Shown here: positions 37,497-45,196 of the stretch, in pieces | Numbering within the stretch: position 1 is the stretch's first letter | How the letters are laid out: the number at the start of each line of letters is the position of its first letter | DNA from: Robertmurraya dakarensis | Lineage (GTDB): Bacteria > Bacillota > Bacilli > Bacillales > Cytobacillaceae | Direction: 5' to 3' | DNA length: 64,000 nt | Assembly: GCF_900156875.1 (NCBI RefSeq) | Contig: NZ_LT707409.1 | Coordinates: 2,494,605-2,558,604, forward strand | Made by a program: the position numbers and the translations under genes | The notes under the pieces: generated by a model | The model's input: the letters and a program-made list of their open reading frames with translations, nothing else | What the model was told of the DNA's origin: nothing | The model's database searches: none

Positions 37497-38129
37497 TTAT
37501 TTTGCAGCAATCGGTAAGCGCTGGTTTGCGTGATTAACGAGTACGCCATCGATCCAATTATTGATTTCCTGCAAATACTTTTTTGCAAAATATTGTTCAT
37601 GTGGAAAGACATGGAGGACTTCTGAAACATAAAAAGTATTTAAAAAAGGCATCGATAATAATCCTTTATATTGAATAATCGTATAATTAATCGATAACGG
37701 CAGGAATTCTCTTGTACGCATTCCTTCTTCAAATACTTTCTTAAAAAAGTATCTTTCCTTTACATAATAAGTAGACATAATCTCTCTAACCACTTGTGAA
37801 TCAATGGACATTTCCCGAAGGATGAACCTTGTTAGCTGTAAATTTTGGAATTGGAAGTGAAGAATTTTTTTCGTAATTTCCTTCAGGCATACTGTTGCCC
37901 CATCACTTAAAAGATGAAATCCTTTTTCAATTTCAGCTAGGTATTCTTCAAAAAAAGTTGTAAAACAGTACTCAAGAAGCCCTCTTTTATTTTGAAAATA
38001 ATAAGAGATATTTGAAACATTTACGTTTGCTTTAGTCGATATATCGCGAATTGATGTCCCGCTATAACCTTTTGTATTAAATAATGAAATGGCAGAGTCA
38101 AGAATGACATCCTTTGTATTACGCCCCAT
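37497..38129 (-). CDS. refZ: FtsZ-regulating TetR-family protein RefZ
   Basis: RefZ (YttP) binds DNA motifs and affects Z-ring position during sporulation. The 210-residue protein has a TetR-type N-terminal domain: VILDSAISLFNTKGYSGTSI, RDISTKANVNVSNISYYFQN and KRGLLEYCF. The C-terminal domain is all helical (QLTRFILREMSIDSQVVREI and others). The locus beside ezrA and hisJ matches B. subtilis. The ATG follows GAGAGGGAG. A perfect 16-base palindrome lies 76-91 bases upstream and may be an operator. Confidence 0.92.
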   Translation of the reverse strand: MGRNTKDVILDSAISLFNTKGYSGTSIRDISTKANVNVSNISYYFQNKRGLLEYCFTTFFEEYLAEIEKGFHLLSDGATVCLKEITKKILHFQFQNLQLTRFILREMSIDSQVVREIMSTYYVKERYFFKKVFEEGMRTREFLPLSINYTIIQYKGLLSMPFLNTFYVSEVLHVFPHEQYFAKKYLQEINNWIDGVLVNHANQRLPIAAK

Positions 38130-38204
38130 TACTCCCTCTCCTCATTTTCGAATAATCTTAACGTATTCTTCTGTTTTTAGACTCGAGGTTACTATTTAAT
38201 AAAG

Positions 38205-38220
38205 ATATTCTGCAGAATAT
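38205..38220. promoter_or_regulatory. Palindrome upstream of refZ, candidate operator
   Basis: ATATTCTGCAGAATAT is a perfect 16-base palindrome in the 264-base gap between the methionine gamma-lyase gene and refZ. TetR-family proteins bind such sites, often their own promoter region. No experimental link is known to me. Confidence 0.45.
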
Positions 38221-38393
38221 TCTCGTTTCCTTTATAAAAAACTCGACAAAGTCTCTGCTTTTTCTGTACTTTTTGAGTACTGCAAACGAAAATAAGAGAA
38301 AATTAAGGAAAAATACTGAGGTTATAGTCGAATATTGCGGCAAAATGCAGCAAGTTCTAAAAGTTTTAGAGGGGAATAGATGATATTGTTATT

Positions 38394-39593
38394 CTAAATG
38401 TCACCTTTTATTTTCTCGAATGCTTGCTTTAAATCATCACAAATATCCTCCCAAGCCTCCAGTCCAACAGATAGGCGGAGGAGATTATCACCGATCCCCA
38501 TTTCTTTTCTTTCCTCTGTCGGTACTACGGAATGTGTCATCGTTGCCGGGTGCTGGATAAGGGTTTCTGCATCCCCCAAGCTTACAGCTATTTTTATAAG
38601 CTTCAAGTGATTCATAAAGGTTTGGGCATTTTCTTTTGATCCTTTAATAGTAAAAGCGATAATTCCTCCCGGCTCAAGCATCTGCTTTTTCGCTATCACA
38701 TAATCTGAACTGTTTTTATCCCCTGGATAGTAGATATTTTCGACACCTGGATGCTCAGCTAAAAAAGAGGCCACCTTCTCAGCATTTTTACAATGGCGTT
38801 CCATTCGAATGGCAAGTGTTTTAATTCCTCTCAGTAAAAGCCACGCATCAAATGGGGACATAACTCCACCGATGTCTTTTTGTGTCGTACTTGCCATTCT
38901 TTCAATAACAGACTTTTTGCCGACTACAATCCCGCCGATTACATCTCCATGTCCACATATAAATTTAGTAGCGCTGTGAATCACTACATCACATCCCCAT
39001 TGGATCGGCTTTTGCAAGTATGGAGAACAAAAGGTATTGTCGACTACTACAGGAATCCCCTTTTCATTTGCAACGCTTGCCACGAGCTCCAAGTCTACAA
39101 GTTTCATCGTTGGGTTTATAGGAGTTTCTACAAAGATACATGTTGTGTTTGGATTGATAGCGTCTAACAGTTCTTCTTTTGTAGACATAGGAGAAAATTG
39201 ATGGTCAATATGGTATTTATCCTTCAGCATTTGTAAAAGTCCAAATGTGCAGCCATATACACCCTGAGAACAAAGAATATGGTCTCCCGATTTAGTAAGA
39301 CTCATTAATGTAGCAGAAACGGCCGCCATCCCAGACGAAAAGGCTAGTGCCGCTTCTCCTTTTTCTAACACCGCCATCCTTTCCTCAAGCATCCTAACGG
39401 TTGGATTGCCTAGTCTTGAATAAATGTAGCCAGCTTCTTCTCCTGAAAATCGCCGCTCTCCACTTTCAGCATTCGGAAAAGTAAAAGTTGAGCTTTGAAA
39501 AATTGGGGGAACCAAACTTCCTTGAAACTGATTACAATCGTAGCCTTTGTGAATGATCTCCGTTTCAAAACGATAGCCTTTTTCGTTTCCCAT
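38394..39593 (-). CDS. Methionine gamma-lyase (Cys/Met metabolism PLP enzyme)
   Basis: Probably splits methionine to methanethiol, 2-oxobutyrate and ammonia. The 399-residue protein belongs to the gamma family of PLP enzymes: SSTFTFPNAESGERRF, YSRLGNPTVRMLEERMAVLE, FSSGMAAVSAT, the PLP lysine in IHSATKFICGHGDVIGG, and LSVGLEAWEDICDDL. The feature that favours methionine gamma-lyase over cystathionine lyases is the cysteine in QGVYGCTFGLL, the position of the catalytic cysteine of Pseudomonas MGL. AGGAGGGG precedes the ATG. It has no counterpart I recall at this point in B. subtilis, so it is probably a lineage-specific insertion between refZ and dgcP. Confidence 0.85.
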   Translation of the reverse strand: MGNEKGYRFETEIIHKGYDCNQFQGSLVPPIFQSSTFTFPNAESGERRFSGEEAGYIYSRLGNPTVRMLEERMAVLEKGEAALAFSSGMAAVSATLMSLTKSGDHILCSQGVYGCTFGLLQMLKDKYHIDHQFSPMSTKEELLDAINPNTTCIFVETPINPTMKLVDLELVASVANEKGIPVVVDNTFCSPYLQKPIQWGCDVVIHSATKFICGHGDVIGGIVVGKKSVIERMASTTQKDIGGVMSPFDAWLLLRGIKTLAIRMERHCKNAEKVASFLAEHPGVENIYYPGDKNSSDYVIAKKQMLEPGGIIAFTIKGSKENAQTFMNHLKLIKIAVSLGDAETLIQHPATMTHSVVPTEERKEMGIGDNLLRLSVGLEAWEDICDDLKQAFEKIKGDI

Positions 39594-39716
39594 TCTTATC
39601 CCCTCCTGTTTGATACATGACAGTGAAAAAACATTCTTACTATTAATATATGTAGCAAGCTTGTAACAAGAGAAAATATTAACTGCAGCAGCTGAAATAT
39701 TGAAATAGAAGGGATA

Positions 39717-39745
39717 AAAAAAGCACTCTCGAGGAGTGCTTTTCT
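39717..39745 (-). terminator. Terminator of dgcP
   Basis: AAAAGCACTC with GAGTGCTTTT around a short TCGAG loop, followed by TTTTTATCCC on the minus strand. Confidence 0.82.
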
Positions 39746-39751
39746 AAATAT

Positions 39752-41596
39752 TCACTGGACAACTACTCTATTTTTCCCTGTTTCTTTCGCTTTGTATAAA
39801 GCTTTATCTGCCCGTTTAAACAGTCTAGGGAAAGTATCGTTTTGTTCCTTTTTCCAAGAAGAAACACCACAGGAAATTGTAATCTTAGGATTAGTGTAAG
39901 TTCGGACTTTTTCCACTAGTCTTTCTGCAATCACAAGTCCCGTACTTAAAGGAACTTTTGGTAAATAGACCGCTAGTTCCTCACCGCCCCATCTGCTGCC
40001 GATATCAGTATCCCTAATGTTAGCAGTGATGATGGATGCGACTTGGATGAGAATTTCATCCCCCACTTGATGACCGTACGTATCATTTATATGCTTAAAA
40101 TTATCGATATCAATTAGAATGAAGGTTCCTTGATCATCTTCGTGCATGGAACGCTGAATTTTATCATCTAAGTAATTACGTGAGTATAATCTTGTTAAAT
40201 GATCCGTAATCACACTTTTCTCCAATTCTTCACGCAGAATGGAATTTGTAAAAGCAAGTGTAGAATGGTGAATTAAGGACTGCAGCAATTTAAATGTTTC
40301 AAATTTAAAATGGTATGGGTCGCGGTGCATTACTACTGCAAAGCCTTTTATCACACCCGTTTGGACCATCGGAACTGCCATAATCGATTTATAGTGCGTG
40401 TCAGCTTGACCGTTGATGTTTAAATCACCAATAAACAGAGAATCTTTTTCAGCAATGATTTTCTCACATAAATATTGGAGGTACATCTCCACTTCATCAC
40501 AAAAGAAGAATGGCGTGCTGCCTTGAATCACTTTTAACTGACGAAAGTCTTCTGTCACTAATATAAAACCTACTTCTTCGGCATCAAACGAACTTATAAT
40601 CTTCTCTGTCATAAATGTAATGGATTCATTAAGACGAAGATTAGAGTTTAACTTATGAGAAGTTTCATTAATCATCTGCAAATCAGAAATTAATCTCCGT
40701 GATTGTTGATATAATTGTGCATTTTCTAGTGCTGAACCAGCTGTATTGGCTAGTAAATTGATAAACTCTACCTCATCGTCAGGGAATGTTTTTGCATTTG
40801 GTGCAATCACTTGAAGAACTCCGTACACTCCTTGCTTTCCTTTCAAAGGAGCATAAAGAATGGACGTATTGTTATGCTTAAAGCTTTCCAATTGGACATT
40901 GCCTGTAACATATGCCTGCATGGCGTGAAAATTTTCACTATCATATTCCAAATCCTTAATTGGAAGATCCCCATGACTATTATTATCATGCGATAACATC
41001 AAGTAATATGTGAAGGACGGATAAACCTCCTGTAAAGTTTCAATTACCTCTCCCAAAACGGCATCCATGTTCATCGATGAATGAAACTTCTCTGTGACGC
41101 GAAACAGCTGCTTATAGCGATTTTCTGCGACAATAATTTCTGTTAATCCTTTTATTTTATGAAGAAAGATCTGACATTCTTGAACAATGCTTAAAAGGAG
41201 CCCATCTTGTGTATCTAGTACTCCCTTCATCGCTAAGAAGCCTGTCACTTCTCCTTCTTTTCTCAGTGGAAGCAGGACATCACATTCATCAAGAGGGGCA
41301 AGAACGAAAGGCTTCCGAATAATATTTTGTTCTGCAGAAAACCATTCTGTCCCCACAGAAAAGTCCTTCCTGATTTGAGTTTCTAATTCTAGATTACCTT
41401 CTGTTGAAGCCTCCATGTAAAATTTCATGTCACTTTCATTAAAGTGATAGTATCTTATCTCATCAACAGCTATAAATTCTTTGATAATCTTCAGCATTTC
41501 ATTTAATAGAATCCCGTAGTGGAAATTCCGATTGTATTCTATAAGATCATAAAATTGACTTTTTAATAAGAATAGTTGTTTATCCATCAATTCCAT
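39752..41596 (-). CDS. dgcP: Diguanylate cyclase with GAF domains (DgcP/YtrP)
   Basis: Makes cyclic di-GMP, which represses motility. The 614-residue protein has an N-terminal region (1-150) and two GAF-like domains (about 150-290 and 310-450, for example ILYAPLKGKQGVYGVLQVIA). The C-terminal GGDEF domain (about 450-614) reads DHLTRLYSRNYLDDKI, ILIDIDNFKHINDTYGHQVG, then RDTDIGSRWGGEELAVYLP. The active-site GGEEL is intact, and RDTD lies exactly five residues before it as an inhibitory I-site. I place the start at the ATG at 41596, eight bases after AGGTGA; the frame extends 12 bases further. The locus before rpsD matches B. subtilis ytrP. The GAF ligands are unknown. Confidence 0.93.
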   Translation of the reverse strand: MELMDKQLFLLKSQFYDLIEYNRNFHYGILLNEMLKIIKEFIAVDEIRYYHFNESDMKFYMEASTEGNLELETQIRKDFSVGTEWFSAEQNIIRKPFVLAPLDECDVLLPLRKEGEVTGFLAMKGVLDTQDGLLLSIVQECQIFLHKIKGLTEIIVAENRYKQLFRVTEKFHSSMNMDAVLGEVIETLQEVYPSFTYYLMLSHDNNSHGDLPIKDLEYDSENFHAMQAYVTGNVQLESFKHNNTSILYAPLKGKQGVYGVLQVIAPNAKTFPDDEVEFINLLANTAGSALENAQLYQQSRRLISDLQMINETSHKLNSNLRLNESITFMTEKIISSFDAEEVGFILVTEDFRQLKVIQGSTPFFFCDEVEMYLQYLCEKIIAEKDSLFIGDLNINGQADTHYKSIMAVPMVQTGVIKGFAVVMHRDPYHFKFETFKLLQSLIHHSTLAFTNSILREELEKSVITDHLTRLYSRNYLDDKIQRSMHEDDQGTFILIDIDNFKHINDTYGHQVGDEILIQVASIITANIRDTDIGSRWGGEELAVYLPKVPLSTGLVIAERLVEKVRTYTNPKITISCGVSSWKKEQNDTFPRLFKRADKALYKAKETGKNRVVVQ

Positions 41597-41689
41597 TTTT
41601 GTCATCACCTAGAATCCTTGCGGTAACCGCAACGGACATAATTTTTCATTCATGACCAAGCACTGCGTACTGTTTTTCTATTACAAATC

Positions 41690-42271
41690 TCACCCTGACA
41701 CAATCTTTACACCCTGGTTTGTAATCATCATCCAAAGACTGTTATCGAGTGACAAAGAATGAATTTCTACTACATATTCATCTTTCCCTATTTCTACTTT
41801 ATGCCTGCCTTCTATCAGCAGCCAATTTCCTTCATTTGTTGTTTCTTCTACAAATTGAACTTTAGCACTAGAAATCTTACCTTGTGCAGCTTCTCGCTCT
41901 TCCAGCAGGGCATAATTAAAATAATGCCAGCCATCAGAGATTTCAACCCAAAAACCATTTCCAGCTTGATCATACTGCAGTTTTTGCACGGGTTCTGATA
42001 ATTCAATTGCAGCAATCGTTCTAAAATGAAACTTGTTAGTTCTTTCAATTTCATATCTTGCAAGAACATATCGATTATGCTTATACTCATACATAATCAC
42101 TTCAGGGTTATCATTTTCTCCTTGGCTTTTTTCGATTACGATAGCGCCTGCTTGTGTCCTAGGCACTTTTTCATCATATTTTAAAAAGAAACCAAAAGCA
42201 GTAAAACTAACAAAAAAAATGACTAGCATCAGCCGCATTATTTTGGCTTTTTTTGATTCCACCAATATCAT
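41690..42271 (-). CDS. Membrane-anchored protein of unknown function
   Basis: A protein of about 193 residues with one N-terminal membrane segment (about residues 13-30, MRLMLVIFFVSFTAFGFFL) and an extracytoplasmic domain rich in beta strands. Recognisable stretches are EVIMYEYKHNRYVLARYEIE, GFWVEISDGWHYFNY and IEGRHKVEIGKDEYVVEIH. There are no cysteines and no known motif. The start is uncertain: GTG 42274, ATG 42271, TTG 42265 and GTG 42262 are all possible, and the ribosome site is weak. It sits between dgcP and the rpsD promoter on the minus strand. Confidence 0.7.
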   Translation of the reverse strand: MILVESKKAKIMRLMLVIFFVSFTAFGFFLKYDEKVPRTQAGAIVIEKSQGENDNPEVIMYEYKHNRYVLARYEIERTNKFHFRTIAAIELSEPVQKLQYDQAGNGFWVEISDGWHYFNYALLEEREAAQGKISSAKVQFVEETTNEGNWLLIEGRHKVEIGKDEYVVEIHSLSLDNSLWMMITNQGVKIVSG

Positions 42272-42388
42272 CACTCATTCAAATGGTCTATCTTCAATTA
42301 TAGCATATAACCTTATCATATATATGTTGTATGGTTTGACGCTATCATGAATATTCCAGAGAATAATCCTATTAAATTTAAGAACCAC

Positions 42389-42418
42389 TTGACTAACCCT
42401 GCTCAATTTAGATATAAT
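42389..42418 (+). promoter_or_regulatory. Sigma-A promoter of rpsD
   Basis: TTGACT (42389-42394), 18 bases, TATAAT (42413-42418). Transcription from about 42425 would give a leader of about 320 bases before the rpsD start. Confidence 0.8.
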
Positions 42419-42491
42419 ACTCTTTGTGTAAAATATCGCAGCCTATGTGAACACCTTTATGAATCCATTTTGTTCCTCAGAGAGCATTCTT

Positions 42492-42614
42492 GAAGCTGTC
42501 TAGCTTCAGGCGCCATCGGCTCGATGGTCTTGACAATCCGTCAAAAAGGTTAAAGAACAACCTTTCTGCCGGCTCGTCTTATGCTTGTCGCCGATAAACG
42601 GGCGCCTTCCGCAT
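42492..42614 (+). repeat. Fold-back intergenic repeat, copy 2 (inside the rpsD leader)
   Basis: The reverse complement of this block aligns with 9511-9634. The ends pair (GGCGCC-type inverted ends), and the central hairpin is AAAGGTT with AACCTTT where copy 1 has AAAAGGT with ACCTTTTT, so changes in one arm are matched in the other. It lies between the rpsD promoter and the probable S4-binding fold, so it should be transcribed with the leader. Confidence 0.82.
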
Positions 42615-42745
42615 TTCTTATGATGGGGTATTGCGTAACCCGCTGCTGCTAGGGCGAAGATACCGAAAACAAAATGTTCATAATGATTACTGTGCTCACA
42701 ACTGTTTTTATTTTACCAAAATAAAAACATAAGGAGGAGTCATTC
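42615..42745 (+). promoter_or_regulatory. Probable S4-binding autoregulatory leader of rpsD
   Basis: After the repeat, the RNA can form an outer stem GGTAT (42627-42631) with ATACC (42660-42664) and an inner stem AACCC with GGG around GCTGCTGCTA. In B. subtilis the rpsD leader binds S4 to repress translation; the location, length and GC-rich conserved look fit. I rely on memory of that system and have no alignment. Confidence 0.6.
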
Positions 42746-43348
42746 ATGGCTCGTTATACAGGTCCAAGCTGGAAATTATCTCGCCGTCTTGGCATTTCAT
42801 TAAGTGGTACTGGTAAAGAATTAGAAAAGCGTCCTTACGCTCCTGGACAACATGGTCCAAACCAACGTAAAAAGCTTTCAGAATACGGATTACAATTACA
42901 AGAGAAGCAAAAGCTTCGTCATATGTATGGTGTGAACGAGCGCCAATTCCGTAACCTATTCGATAAAGCTGGTAAAATGGGCGGAGTTCACGGTGAAAAC
43001 TTCATGGCTCTTTTAGAGTCTCGTTTAGACAATGTTGTTTACCGTTTAGGATTAGCTCGTACTCGTCGTCAAGCTCGTCAGCTTGTTAACCACGGACATG
43101 TAATGGTTGATGGAAAGCGCGTTGACATCCCATCTTACCGTCTGCAACCTGGTCAAACAATCACTCTACGTGAAAAATCACGTAACCTTGACATCGTTAA
43201 AGAAGCAATCGAAGTAAACAACTTCGTACCTGACTTCTTAACTTTCGATGCTGACAAGTTAGAAGGATCATTCACAAGATTACCAGAACGTTCTGAACTT
43301 CCAGCTGAAATTAACGAATCACTAATCGTCGAATTCTATTCTCGTTAA
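42746..43348 (+). CDS. rpsD: 30S ribosomal protein S4
   Basis: S4 nucleates assembly of the small subunit 5' domain and, in Bacillus, controls its own synthesis. The 200-residue protein opens [20 protein letters not shown] and lacks the zinc-binding cysteines of other S4 types. It contains [20 protein letters not shown] and the S4 RNA-binding motif [20 protein letters not shown] followed by [19 protein letters not shown]. Codon use is strongly biased (CGT, GGT, AAA), as for highly expressed genes. AAGGAGGAG precedes the ATG. It is transcribed alone with a long structured leader. Confidence 0.98.
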   Translation: MARYTGPSWKLSRRLGISLSGTGKELEKRPYAPGQHGPNQRKKLSEYGLQLQEKQKLRHMYGVNERQFRNLFDKAGKMGGVHGENFMALLESRLDNVVYRLGLARTRRQARQLVNHGHVMVDGKRVDIPSYRLQPGQTITLREKSRNLDIVKEAIEVNNFVPDFLTFDADKLEGSFTRLPERSELPAEINESLIVEFYSR

Positions 43349-43356
43349 TTTCTCTT

Positions 43357-43394
43357 TAAAAACCTGTCGATTTTTATATCGACGGGTTTTTTAT
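43357..43394 (+). terminator. Terminator of rpsD
   Basis: AAAACCTGTCGAT and ATCGACGGGTTTT arms followed by TTTATTTT on the plus strand. Confidence 0.88.
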
Positions 43395-43400
43395 TTTAAA

Positions 43401-43442
43401 GAAAAAAATTTGGGCACGCCATTCTGCTGGCATGCCCAATTT
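43401..43442 (-). terminator. Terminator of tyrS
   Basis: A stem with TTGGGCATGCC and GGCGTGCCCAA arms, followed by TTTTTTTC on the minus strand. It is separate from the rpsD terminator beside it. Confidence 0.87.
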
Positions 43443-43445
43443 CTT

Positions 43446-44726
<1,281 letters not shown>

Positions 44727-44734
44727 TTAAACGG

Positions 44735-45057
44735 CAATAAAAAAATCCCTTCGAATAAACTCGAAGGGACGATTATATCGCGGTACCACCCAACTTGAGG
44801 ACATCCATTTTTCACAAATGTTCTGTCCACCACTTTAAAAGGATAACGGTCCTGCCCGTCTACCGCTACAAAATAAAGGCGCACTCATCAATCAGTCATA
44901 CCATACCAATATGAATTCATATTCCTTCATTGTTCACAGTAAAAGCTCTGGGAGGTAATTCATCCTTCTATGTATACTGACTCGCATCTACCGTCAGCTT
45001 TCTGAAAAATAGGGATAGAAGCATTACTGGGTTCCCGTCAAAGCCATTAAATTTAAT
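44735..45057 (-). promoter_or_regulatory. T-box riboswitch upstream of tyrS
   Basis: On the minus strand the conserved T-box TGGGTGGTACCGCG lies at 44792-44779. It is followed by the terminator stem TCCCTTCGA / TCGAAGGGA (44769-44746) and a T run. Upstream is a stem I region with GAATTACC, where TAC (44957-44955) is a likely tyrosine specifier codon. A TTGACA (45100-45095) further upstream is the probable -35 element. Uncharged tRNA-Tyr would favour the antiterminator and readthrough into tyrS. Confidence 0.93.
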
Positions 45058-45159
45058 TAAACTATTGTCTTTTTTATCATAAAATAGAGGATCTTGTCAA
45101 ATCCATATTAGGAAATATTAGAAAAATGCTGATACATGTCATCTTAACGTTCCTGTTTA

Positions 45160-45168
45160 TGCTATAAT
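45160..45168 (+). promoter_or_regulatory. Extended -10 promoter of the class A PBP gene
   Basis: The 9-mer TGC-TATAAT (45160-45168) is an extended -10 element; the -35 is weak. The start point would be about 22 bases before the TTG start codon. Confidence 0.5.
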
Positions 45169-45196
45169 GTATGTGATTTTAGGGGGAATGATACGT

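Noticed and set aside
39594..39751. A SAM or other methionine-related riboswitch before the methionine gamma-lyase gene
   Set aside because: The upstream sequence is short and shows no conserved riboswitch motifs.
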